From Purshia tridentata (Eukaryota > Streptophyta > Magnoliopsida > Rosales > Rosaceae), in NCBI GenBank assembly GCA_003254885.1, contig QANT01007852.1:62001-126000 (forward strand): 64,000 bases of DNA, written 5' to 3'. The notes beneath the pieces were generated by a model. That model was not told the origin of the DNA and made no database searches. It saw only the letters and a list, made by a program, of their open reading frames with translations. Positions within the stretch are counted from its first letter, which is position 1. Each line of letters begins with the position of its first letter. Below are positions 22,013 to 33,252 of this stretch, in pieces. The translations under genes and the position numbers were made by a program.

Positions 22013-23125
22013 CAGGACACCTACGTGGGGTCAATCTTAGTTTATGACACTAGTTTGAGTTTATGTTAGTATAAGACAAACTCGGTTACATTTTGGTTAA
22101 AAACATATCATGTGCCACACACATGACTAATTTTTATGAGGACAATTCAACTATATATTAAAAAAAAAAACCAGCACACTTTTTCCCACCAAACTTATAA
22201 ATCTTTAAAATAATATAGAATATAAAACAAATAAATAATTGAAATGAAAAAAGAGGGAAAAAAAAAAAAAAACCCCAGTGACCCCTTCCCTCAAACCATT
22301 TTCCCTCCCTTTCCTTCGAATCGGCAACCCAACCCAACCCACCCCATCACACCCATATCTTTCTCTCAAGTTTAGGGTGGCCAAAAAACCTCTGACGGCT
22401 GGTGGCGCCATCTATCCAATTTGACAACCTTTGTTGCATTGTGGAGAGCGAGTTTGTCATGTTCCCAATCGCCGTCATCAAAGAAGGTAAGATCAAGGCC
22501 AAATAGGGGGAGGGAGGATGGTGTGTTGGGTTTGCTAGATATGGAAGGGGTTGGCAAAGGTTGCAAAGGAAGGACACAGCAATTATGGTGAGGTGAGGCA
22601 GAGAGGGAAATCTTGAATGTGGTAGCGGCGACAGGGGAAGGAGACATCATATCATCATCGCGACATCGAAGTAGGAGGAGGAGGAGGAGGAAGAGGGAGA
22701 AAGAGAGAAAGAAGGGGATAGAGAGGAGAGAGAGATAGCGAGAGAGAGAGAGAGAGAGATAGCTGTGAAGTGTTTGGTGAAGTGGGAGGACATTCTTGGT
22801 CGGTGGCCAGAGAAGGATGGAGGTGGGTAGTTTGGGTGGCTGTGTGGGCAAAGCTAAGAGGTTGCTGGCAGCTTCTATTTTGTTTTTCTTTTCATTTTTC
22901 AATTAAATTATTTATGTTTTATATTTTATATTATTTTAAAGCTTTATTAGTTTTTGAAGGTTTATTTTTAGTATTAATCTTTTTCGTTTTTGGATTTTAA
23001 TATTTATTAAGTTAGCAATGCAAAAAATTTTATTTAATATGAAATGACAAAATTATCCCTTATTTGGACAAAAAATGTAACACAATTGACAGATTGTCCC
23101 ACAATAAAACAAATCAAAAATACGT
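22013..23125. mobile_element. Long-TIR element with GC-rich core (Mutator/Pack-MULE-like?)
   Basis: Bases 22200-22255 (TTTAAAATAATATAGAATAT onward) match the reverse complement of about 22885-22945 with few changes. Farther out, 22016 AGGACACCTACG and 22082 GTTACATTTTGG pair with the complements of 23126 and 23080. These look like diverged terminal inverted repeats of up to about 200 bp. The core (22270-22870) is much richer in G and C and carries a CT/GA microsatellite and a 176-codon minus-strand open frame of low complexity. I could not find a clean 9 bp TSD, so the class is tentative. Confidence 0.5.
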
Positions 23126-23485
23126 GTCCTACTAGATTAAAGAGTTCAATTAAACTAATTAATAAAACTAAGAGCAAAAATGTAAAATTAAGCCATTAAA
23201 AAAACTAAGAAATAAAAACAAAAACACTCTACCACCTTATTAGGTGGAGAGAGTGGGGAGTTATAGAACAGTTAAAGTTTTCAAATTTTTTTAAAATAAT
23301 CAGCTAAAAAATATATAATATTAAATAATTAACAAATTTTATAATTAGAAAGTTTCGTTTGCAGGAGAGAGAGAGAGTGTGTGTGTGTGTGGCCGAAAGA
23401 AAAGGGGATGGTGATCGAGCAGGGTTACATAGACGGAGGTCTTTAGCCACGATTTTTGGCAAGTGGGCAGATAAAGTGATTGTAA

Positions 23486-24216
23486 GGCTCCGTTTGGGAT
23501 TGTAGTGAGAGACCCAAAAACTGTTGTGAGTGCCAATTCTAGGTCACTCGCAACAGTTTTGGTGTTTGGTAAAAATTCAAAAACTATAGTGAGTTACTAT
23601 TTGAAATCACTCACTACATATATTCATTACAGTTTGAAACATGCTTTTCAAAACTATAGTGAGTGACAATTGTGGCCAAAATTATTTTTATCTAATATAT
23701 CCTCACTTTTTTAATAAAATGACAACCATTATGCTCCTTTTTTAACTATGGTATATATATGATGTATGTGATAATGGATGTACTTTTAATATAGCTATTT
23801 TATATTGATCTTACTAATTATAATATTTTATTTGTACCATTAAAATTAAAATATTCCTACAAAACAAAATATGCATACTTATTTAATAATTTTGTTTTGT
23901 GGTCTATAATTTTAATGCTAATATAAATTTGTAGACCAAAAATTATAGACTAATAAAATGTCTTTTTGTCAAATAAATAAGTCAAAAAACTTTCGGCATC
24001 ATGTCCATTTTAGTAATTATGAACAGTCACAGCAGTTTTATATTATAATTTACCAAACACTTTCATATTGCTTTTGTACTCACAGTACTTTTGAAAACGT
24101 AGTTTACCAAATACTCAGCTGACATTACTTCACAGTTGTTTTACTTCACAGCTGTATTACTTTACAACTGTATTACTTCACAACAATTTTTTCTTACTGT
24201 AATACCAAACTAAGCC
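23486..24216. mobile_element. PIF/Harbinger (Tourist-like) MITE
   Basis: The left end GGCTCCGTTTGGGATTGTAG and the complement of the right end GGCTTAGTTTGGTATTACAG are imperfect inverted repeats, and the interior repeats ACAGTTTT/CACTCAC words symmetrically. TAA flanks both sides (23483-23485 and 24217-24219), the target repeat used by PIF/Harbinger elements. No coding sequence. Confidence 0.78.
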
Positions 24217-26378
24217 TAACTGCTTTGATCTTTAACTGAAAACCCAACAAGAGACATACTTGAGTGCTGAAAAATTGATAATAACTCTTTTTTTTTTGAA
24301 ACTTACGCCATACTATTGGAATAGACGAAGTTCATATTCATAATGTGTATCAAATGAAAATTAAACGGATCAATGAATAAATATGCATACGCTACAAAAT
24401 AATTATTATCACTCCAAGAATATAATGCATATATACAATATATGCTTCTTGCTTCTTGCCTGGATGCTAACAAGGGTTGCACCTTAGGAATTTGGATTAC
24501 TCATACAATTTTGTTAACGTCGGAAGAATTGCATTTCGCATATGTAAAAACTTTATTTTTATTAGTTTATACAGTAGTTATTGTTTCTTTAGCAATAGGG
24601 TAACCCTTCAGTTTGTCACATAGTTAATTAATCTCATTTTCCATTAAGCTGTTCTTTGTTTTGAAAAGATAAATCTATGCTAACTTATAGGATAATACTT
24701 GTACGTATTCCATAAGACTGATCAGTTATTTTTTTGGGTCATAAAGTGATCAGTTTGTAAAACACGTTTTTATACAACTTTTCATACAACTGGCATTTTC
24801 CTTATCATTAACATGATGAATTCAAGATTTTGACCCCAAAAGAAGGCAAGAATCCAAATTATGCAGATCAAGAAGGAAAAAAAAGAAATCCAGATTATGG
24901 AAACCCAGAGAGTGAAGCAATTAAAGAGAGGAATAATCTACCTCCTAAGTAGTAATAAACACCAGTGTGAACCATTTGACTAGCTAGGTGGATAGTCGAG
25001 GTACAAATGAAAACATGCATTCCAAAACATGGAACCCCAAAAATTGTGATGCATGAAGTTGCTTTGGGCTGAAGCAATTAAAGAGATGACTCAATTACCT
25101 CCCAAGTACACACCAGTCCACACCATTTGACTAGCTAGCTAGCTAATTAAGGTAGTTTGTCGACTCGAGCTTTAACATCGCTTGTAGGACTTCATTAACG
25201 TAGTGTGCTGGGAACTAGTCACTTCTACACGTAGAGAGAGAGAGAGAGAGAGAGGTTTTAGTACCAATCAATCTGTATACCTCTATGGGCACAAAATAAC
25301 CTGCGTTTTAATCCCAACATTAAATGCGTGATTTAATTGCGTAAGACTGATTTGATCACGCAAAGTTACGATTTTATGGTTCAAAGTTTCCACTAATTCC
25401 CGTAGGGGCTGGAAATGGGTAGTTTAGTGATTTGCAAACTCAATATTTTTGGATATAATCTGAGTTATATACTGTGTGTTACAACAAGAAGTTGCATGAT
25501 GGGATAAAGTGGGATGAAAACTTTGTATCCTCTACCCAACAATACATCCAAAAGCGGTTGGCTATGATGGTATTTGAGCCATTTTCACCAACAATGTAAA
25601 GCCCATGTGGTGTGTCCTTATACCTAATAATTTGCAGCCCATGGGTCATTTCCACCGACAATGTGAAGCCCATTTGGTGTGGTGTGCCAACTATACCCAA
25701 TAATGTGAAGCCCATAGCCCCCAAATTTGGTAAGGATTGCCGATGGTAGGCCGGTGGTCAGAGGTTGGTCGGAAGATTATTGGCGGTCAGTCAAAGAGTG
25801 GTCGGAGGATGTTGAGGGATAAATGATGGGGCTATGGACAAAATAGTAATCTCATAACACTTTGGGGCCAAGTTAGTATTTATTCACATTAAGTTAGGTA
25901 AACTTGGTACGCCAACTTAACAAATAGTTAATAGTCATGTACTGTTTTGCTAAAAAATAATTTTGCCAATTGGTAGTCAATTCATATTTTCATTAAAACT
26001 AAAGATACAAAAATAATAAACAATCCAAAAATGGAAGAGAGGGAGAGGTGGCGTCGCCAATGGTAGGGGAAGCCTCCAGTGATGATGTGGCCGGCATCGA
26101 TGAGCATGGGTGGCTAGGGTGGGGTGGATCGGTGGCTGGGTAGGGATGGGGTTTTTGAGCTTTTTCAAGTTTCATATTTAAGGGCAAAATAGGAACTTTG
26201 GGAGAATAAAGTTGGAAGGGTCAGCAATTTAGGTGGGTGTGTTTAGCCTCACTCTTGTTGCTATGACTGCTTGGAAACTGCATTTGATTACCACGGCATC
26301 AGAAAGCCACAGCTATCTTAAATAATTAGATAAATTCTTAATGTGAGGCTGTAAGTATTGGAAAATGAAAATGGCATT
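24217..26378. other. Non-coding stretch with minor local repeats
   Basis: A segment with GAAGCAATTAAAGAGA..CCATTTGACTAGCTAG occurs at about 24912 and again at 25071. A (GA)n run lies at 25233-25254. Four imperfect copies of AATGTGAAGCCCAT with variable spacing lie at 25590-25715. The GC-rich patch at 26030-26165 resembles the core of 22270-22870 in composition only. No gene recognised. Confidence 0.5.
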
Positions 26379-26755
26379 ATGGCATTCTAGAAGCTTGTGA
26401 GTAGATAAAAGAAAAGTGTAGAATATGGAAGATTCTAGAACCACCCTTAGATGGATGACACTTGTATAGTTTCTAACCATTGGATTAGCCTCCTCAAAGC
26501 CTATAAATAGGAGGAGGCACCTTATTTGTAACCATCCAAGCTAATCTAAGCAAGTCTAAGCAATTCAAGCTATCAATACAAGTTCTCTACTTTGCTTTCT
26601 CCAAGTGTTCTCTTCTTGTCTTTCTCTCTCAAGGCGTTGTGTCTTTGGGGTTCGAGGAAACTCTCAAGCACATTGGAGGCTGATTAGGTGGCAAAAAGGG
26701 AGTCGTCTAAGTGCCATCACGGTCATCTAGCAAGGGTAAGTCTAGGTGCATGACA
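26379..26755 (+). repeat. Gypsy 5' LTR, left end missing
   Basis: It aligns with the right 370 bp of the 3' LTR, including the TATA-like CCTATAAATAGG at about 26500, and ends GTGCATGACA (GTGCGTGACA in the other copy). The first 150 bp found in the 3' LTR are absent here. Confidence 0.8.
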
Positions 26756-26809
26756 AAGTGGCATCAGAGCCAAAGTTACGAAGGGGTTCGTGACTAAGGA
26801 GAGAGAATA

Positions 26810-29800
26810 ATGTCGGAAGTGGAGAACGTTGCTGCTGAGATTGCTCCCAAGGTTGGGAAGAAGCGTGAGAAGTCAAGGGACATCATGTCTAGCTACGAGG
26901 CAGGCTTGCCAAGATTGAGCTCGCTGTGGCGGACTTTCGCAATGCTCTTGAGGAGATGCGAGAGGAAGTCACAGAGGAGATCACCAAGGATGTCAAGGGT
27001 GACTTGCTAGCTACTATGAATGAGCTAGCACAACAACATGAGCAAGCTCGGGTGGAGCATGAGACTCATGTTAAGGAAGTCGTGGAGACCCTCCAAGCTC
27101 AAGTCGAGGAAATGCGAGGCGATTGGGCTTTATGGAAGAGGGCCATGGCGAATGATGGGGCGCCTAACCATGGATCTCAGAAGGTCAAAACTCCTGAACC
27201 TAAGACCTACAATGGGTCTAGGAGTGCTAGGGAGTTGGACAACTTTCTGTTCAATGTGGAGCAGTACTTCGAGGCAGTCTCTATTGCGGATGAGAGGGCA
27301 AAAATTAGAGTGGCGACCATGTACCTCACCGACACGGCTACGCTATGGTGGAGGGGTTGACATGCCGACATCGAAAGAGGTACGTGCACTATCGATACTT
27401 GGGATCAATTCAAGAATGAATTAAAGAAGCAGTTCTATCCCGAGAATGCTGAGCATCTAGCTAGGAAGAATCTTAAGCGGCTAAAGCACACGGGAAGTCT
27501 ACGCGACTATGTCAAAGAATTCTCATCCCTCATGTTGGAAATCCCCGATATGGCGGACAAGGAGTTGTTGTTCAACTTCATGGATGGACTACAACCGTGG
27601 GCGGAACAAGAGTTGCGTCGACGAGGTGTGCAAGACTTAGCTAGCGCGATGGCCGCAGCAGAGCAACTTGTCGAATTCAAGAAGAGCGATTCTTCCAAGT
27701 CCAAGCCCTCATCCTCCAAGAGTAGTTACCCCAAAGGTGGGGGAGACAAGGCCTCGAGCCACAAGGAAGGTACGTCCAAACCACCTTCTCATAAGAAAAC
27801 TTTTAAGAGTTTCGAGAAAGGGGACAAGGGTGGTAAGGACCACAAACCCCGTTCTGGATGTTTCCTTTGCGATGGGGATCATTGGGCTAGGGATTGCCCA
27901 AAGAGGAAAGCTTTGAGCGCACTCGCGACAAAGCTTGACGAGGAATGCCTTGGTGGGGATGACTCTAAGGTAGGATCCCTACAACTTCTTAATGCTGCTA
28001 AGGGGCATAGGGAATTACCCAAGCAGCAAAACAAAGGTCTCATGTACTTGGACGTGAACATCAACAACAAGTTCACCCAAGCCATGGTAGACACCGGAGC
28101 CACGCACAACTTCATTTCCCTAGATGAAGCCAAGAAATTGGGACTTGAAGTGACCCAAGGAGGCGGGTGGCTGAAGGCCGTCAACTCAGAGGCCAAGGCC
28201 GTGCATGGCATTGCTTGTGGGGTAGACGTTCGCATTGGCGAATAGAGGGGTACCCTCGACTTATCTGTGGTACCAATGGATGACTTCAAAGTTGTCTTCG
28301 GCATGGAGTTCTTGCGGAAGGGAAATGCTACTATCCTTCCCGCTTTGGATGCAATATGCCTGAATGGAGGAAGTCTTCCATGCCTAGTCCCTGCCAAAGC
28401 CGAGGCAAGGTCATCCAAAATATTGTCGGCCATGCAACTCTCTAAGGGATTAAAGAGGCATGAACCGACTTACTTAGCATCGCTGGTAGAAGAAGATGCT
28501 AATGATAAGGGCCAGCTGCCAAAGGAAGTTTCTAGAGTCCTCAAGGAGTTCGAGGACGTGATGCCGCCAGAACTACCGAGAAGGTTGCCGCCTAGGAGGG
28601 AGGTGGACCACAAGATTGAGCTAGAACCGGGAGCCAAGCCGCCATCAATGTCTCCATACAGGATGGCACCACCAGAGTTGGAGGAACTAAGGAAACAACT
28701 CAAAGAGCTGTTGGATGCGGGATTCATACAACCATCGAAAGCTCCTTATGGTGCTCCAGTATTGTTCCAGAAGAAGGCAGATGGGTCTCTTCGCCTATGC
28801 ATTGACTATCGAGCTCTAAACAAGGTAACCATCAAGAACAAGTATCCTATTCCTCTGATAGCAGATCTCTTCGACCAATTGGGTGGAGCGAAGTATTTCT
28901 CTAAACTTGATTTAAGGTCGGGATACTACCAAGTCCGCATAGCCGAAGGAGACGAGGCCAAGACTACGTGTGTGACCAGGTATGGTGCTTTTGAGTTCCT
29001 AGTAATGCCATTTGGTCTCACGAATGCACCAGCCACGTTTTGCACCTTGATGAACAAGTTATTCTACCCGTACTTGGACAAGTTCGTGGTAGTATACTTG
29101 GATGATATAGTGGTTTATAGCAAAACGTTGGAGGAGCACATCGAGTATCTAAGGAAAGCGTTCCAAGTATTGAGGGAAAACCAGTTGTATGTGAAGCTGG
29201 AGAAGTGTTCTTTCGCCTTACAAGAGGTGAACTTCTTGGGACACAAGATCAGCCAAGGGGTTATCAAGATGGACGAGAAGAAAGTCCAAGCCATCTGAGA
29301 CTGGGAGGCGCCAACCAAGGTAACGGAGTTACGGTCATTCCTTGGGTTGGTAAATTACTATAGGCGGTTCATCAAGGGATACTCAGGGCGAGCATCACCA
29401 CTTACAGATCTTCTAAAGAAGAAGTCTACTTGGGAGTGGACTGAGAAGTGCCAGCAGGCTTTCAAAGATCTGAAAGAGGCAGTGACAAAGGGTCCTGTAC
29501 TTAGCTTGCCAGATTATAGCAAGCCATTCGAGGTACACACTGATGCATCCGACTTCGCTATAGGAGGAGTTCTCGTGCAAGATGGACACCCTATAGCCTA
29601 CGAGAGTCGGAAGCTAAACGACACAGAGAGGCGATACACAGTGCAAGAGAAGGAGATGACAGCCATCATTCATTGCCTAAGGACGTGGAGGCACTACTTG
29701 CTGGGGTCTAGATTCGTGGTGAAGACAGACAACGTAGCTATTAGCTACTTTCAGACCCAGAAGAAGCTGAGTCCTAAGCAAGCACGATGGCAAGATTTCC

Positions 29801-31462
29801 TGGCGGAGTTCGACATTGTCCTTGAATACAAGCCAGGAAGAACCAACCATGTGGCAGATGCACTTAGTCGCAAGGCCGAGCTAGCTTCCACGAAGCTTGA
29901 AATGCTCAACTCTCTGAGTCAACTTCAGAGTACACTCCTTGGTAGGGTCAAGGAGGGCCTAAGTCATGACCATATCGCAAAACAGCTCATGGATATGGTC
30001 AAGGAAGGGAAAACTCGACGCTTTTGGCTTAAGGATGGGTTGCTCTATGCCCAAGGAAATCGATTGTACGTGCCTAAATGGAGCAACTTAAGGAGGCGAA
30101 CTGGGAACGTGAAGATCTACTGTGGCAATTTCCCGAGCACATACGGAAGTTCAAAAAGGAAGACTCGACGAGGGCGTCGACCGCATAGGTGTACATCCAG
30201 GTCAGCGTCGAACACTTGCATTAATAGTTGATACCTACTATTGGCCTCAGATGAAGGATGATGTAGAGGCCTACGTGAAGACTTGTCTTGTATGTCAACA
30301 AGACAAGGTTGAACAAAGAAGCCCTGGAGGATTGTTGGAGCCGCTCCCTATTCCAGAGAGACCATGGGAAAGTGTCTCAATGGACTTTATCTGCGCCTTG
30401 CCTAAGTCGGAAGGATTGGGTTCGATCATGGTGGTGGTCGATAGGTTCTCTAAGTATGGAACCTTCATAGCAGCACCCACCGACTGTACGGCGGAAGAGG
30501 CAGCAAGATTGTTCATGAAGAACGTGGTTAAGTACTGGGGAGTGCCAACGAGCATCATTAGCGACCGAGACCCTCGATTCACGGGGCGATTCTGGACAGA
30601 GTTATTCAAACTCTTGGGGTCCGAACTACACTTCTCTACTAGCTTTCACCCACAAACTGATGGCCAAACCGAGCGGGTGAATGCTCTGTTAGAGTTATAC
30701 TTGAGGCATTTCGTAAATGCCAACCAGAAGAATTGGGTCAAGCTGCTGGATGTGGCCCAGTTCTCATACAACTTGCAGAGGAGTGAGTCCACCAACCATA
30801 GTCCCTTTGAGTTGGCTACGGGACGCCAACCAAATACACCACATACGCTTGTTGGTGGCTACACAGGGAGAAGCCCGGGGGCTTATCATCTCGCCAAGGC
30901 GTGGCACGAGGAAGCGGAATTGGCAAGATCGTACCTCACCAAGGCCGCCCGCCGCATGAAGAAATGGGCAGATAAAAAGAGGCGACGAGTGGAGTACCAG
31001 GTAGGAGACTTAGTCCTTGTAAAACTTCTACCTCAACAATTCAAAGTCTTTCGGAAAGTGCACAAGGGACTGGTGAGGAAGTATGAGGGGCCATTTCCAA
31101 TTATAAAGAAAGTAGGAAAAGTGTCCTACAAAGTCCAGCTACCACCTCGACTCAAGATCCATCCGGTCTTCCACGTGAGTTATCTGAAGCCATATAATGA
31201 AGACATGGAAGATCCAAGTCGAAGTGTTTCGGATCGAGCGCCTACCGCAGTAGTCACTTCCTTTGACAAGGATGTTGACTACATCATGGCCGATAGAGTT
31301 ATCAGAAGGCGTGGAGTCCAACCTTACACCGAGTATCTGGTAAAGTGGAAGGACTTGCCAGAGACTGAGGCGAGCTGGGAACGTGAAGATCTACTGTGGC
31401 AATTCCCCGAGCACATACGGAAGTTCAAAGAGGAAGACTCGACGAGGGCGACGACCGCATAA
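26810..31462 (+). pseudogene. Chromovirus gag-pol polyprotein, five lesions
   Basis: The start is ATG 26810 after the PBS. Domains: gag (retrotrans_gag, about 27180-27700), CCHC knuckle (CFLCDGDHWARDC, 27859-27897), protease with VDTGATHNFIS (28087), RT (about 28630-29130) with YLDD at 29095, RNase H with [13 protein letters not shown] (29537), integrase core with D (SMDFI), D (SDRDPRF) and E (TDGQTERV), and a C-terminal chromodomain (YLVKWKDLPETEASWERED, about 31333-31390). Lesions: a one-base loss near 26903; in-frame TGA 27358, TAG 28243, TGA 29296; and a 94 bp foreign patch at 30095 that removes the first His of the integrase zinc finger and shifts frame. It cannot make a functional polyprotein. 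Confidence 0.92.
30095..30188 (+). repeat. Copy of the 3' end of pol inserted inside integrase
   Basis: These bases match 31369-31462 (end of the chromodomain and stop) with about four mismatches. They replace about a dozen integrase codons between LRR and HPGQRRT. Confidence 0.9.
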
Positions 31463-31473
31463 GTGGGGGAGAG

Positions 31474-31999
31474 TGTCACAACCCAGCAATTTTGGTGCAA
31501 AACCCATGAAAGATAAGGTTTTTCTACATAGGCCCAGCCCAAGTTCTAGAGAGTTCCACCAAGTTCAAGAATTAAGGGCAAGGCCAATTTCTAGAGAATT
31601 CTTCAAAGTTCTAGCATATAGAAGTCTCTAGAACCATTCTAGAAAAGTGTAGATAAATATCTAAGAAAGGTGTAGAATAGAGAAAATTCTAGAACCACCC
31701 TTAGATGGGTGACACTTGTGTAATTTCTAACCATTGGATTAACCTCCTCAAGCCTATAAATAAGAGGAGGCACCTCATTTGTAACCATCAAGCAAGTCTA
31801 AGCAATTCAAGCTATCAATACAAGTTCTCTACTTAGCTTTCTCAAAGTGTTCTCTTCTTGTCTTTCTCTCTCAAGGCGTTGTGTCTTTGGGGTTCGAGGA
31901 AACTCTCAAGCACATTGGAGGCTGACTTAGGTGACGAAAAGGGGAGTCGTCTAAGTGCCATCACGGTCATCTAGCAAGGGTAAGTCTAGGTGCGTGACA
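31474..31999 (+). repeat. Gypsy 3' LTR
   Basis: 526 bp with TG/CA ends directly after the polypurine tract. TATA-like CCTATAAATAAG lies at about 31754. Confidence 0.9.
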
Positions 32000-32165
32000 C
32001 TCTGCTCCATTTCCTCCATCTAGTTTCCATTCTCTCATCTCTTTGTAAGTCACTCTTCTCTCTTTCTAATCTAAACCCAGAAGTTCCAAATGGTTGCAAG
32101 CCTTGGAAGAACAAATTGAGAGAGAGAATGGCTGGATCGGTGAGCATCCAAAGGAGACCCAGTTT

Positions 32166-32226
32166 TCAAGGGAGTCGTCTAAGTGCCATCACGGTCATCT
32201 AGCAGGGGCAAGTCTAGGTGCGTGAC
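32166..32226 (+). repeat. Extra fragment of the gypsy LTR end
   Basis: GGGAGTCGTCTAAGTGCCAT to GTGCGTGACA repeats the last 60 bp of the LTR that ended at 31999, after an unrelated 166 bp. It is a relic of another copy or a rearranged LTR junction. Confidence 0.85.
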
Positions 32227-32909
32227 AAAAGGCTGAATTCAACATTTTCAAGGCTCTAATCAAGGTAATTTTGGCATCCATCTATCTCCACAATTCTAAA
32301 GCATCATCCCATGAGAGAAAAGATGAAATATTCAAATCTTTTAACTCACCTAACCTAATCCCTTCCTCTTTTCTTTGCCTCTCATCCTAGCCATATATCA
32401 CAACCACTCTTATTCTCTCAATTTAGAATTTACTTCTCCCCATACAAAGAAAACCATCATTCCATCATCTCTTCTCAAAAACACACATCTCATCTTCCAT
32501 CTTCCAAAGACCCTAGCCTTTTCTCACCTCTCTCCATCATTTCTATTCTCCATCTTTTCTCCATCAACTCTTCCTCTCCAAAAAGCCAAACACTATCACA
32601 AAACCCATCCCACCATATTCACTACCATTCTTGTAAGAGGAGCTTGGACGCACTTGAGACAAGAAGCTATTTTGGGCATCCTTGGAGGAGTGACACCCTT
32701 TGAGAGCTTGGCTTCAACATCTAGAGTTTTCTCTTTCCCTCTTATTTCCATTTATGTTTCAATTTGTGATATTATTTGTAACTTTTATGAATAGTGAGTA
32801 GTTTCTTGATTTGGGGCTAGGCATGTAACCCTAGTCCAACCATGTAATGAACTATTGTTTTTGTGATATAAATGCCTTTTTGGATATATATGCTCTGATG
32901 CTAGTTTAA
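32227..32909. other. Non-coding, LTR-leader-like sequence
   Basis: CT-rich then GT-rich sequence with an open but unsupported frame (32375-32794). The phrase GGGGCTAGGCATGTAACCCT and the continuation at 37654-38037 and 40038-40427 read like parts of another old LTR now split by later insertions. No gene. Confidence 0.35.
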
Positions 32910-33217
32910 TGTAAGACCCAGTACCTTCCAAGGTTATTTAAAAAGTTTTTAAAGCATTTTGGGATTTTATTGTGAGACGTAAAACGTTTTGGGGCGTTTT
33001 TCAAATTTTAAATTTGATTTTAAACTTGGGGCAAAAGTTGACTTTTTGTTTTGGCGACATTTTAGTTTTGACTTTGGGTTCGTTGGAAAGGTTTTGTTCT
33101 CACGAGTTCATAGACACAAATCACGCGTCAAACGGAGCTGCGGTTTGGAAGTTACGGACGTGTGAAGGAAGGGGAAAAAGTCAGTTTCTCCTCACTTTCT
33201 CTCTCCTCTCTCCCGCA

Positions 33218-33252
<35 letters not shown>

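Larger units (their letters stand above)
26379..31999 (+). mobile_element. Ty3/gypsy chromovirus with truncated 5' LTR
   Basis: The 3' LTR is complete (31474-31999, TGTCACAACCC to GTGCGTGACA, 526 bp). The 5' LTR retains only its right part (about 26379-26755). PBS TGGCATCAGAGCC (26759) is the tRNA-Met type; the polypurine tract AAGTGGGGGAGAG precedes the 3' LTR. The interior has gag, protease, RT, RNase H, integrase and a chromodomain, the chromovirus order. No TSD can be scored because the left end is lost. Motifs remind me of the Galadriel group, unverified. Confidence 0.9.

Noticed and set aside
22372-22902. 176-codon minus-strand frame
   Set aside because: Low complexity from a GA/CT microsatellite; no domain recognised. 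Kept only as the core of a TIR element.
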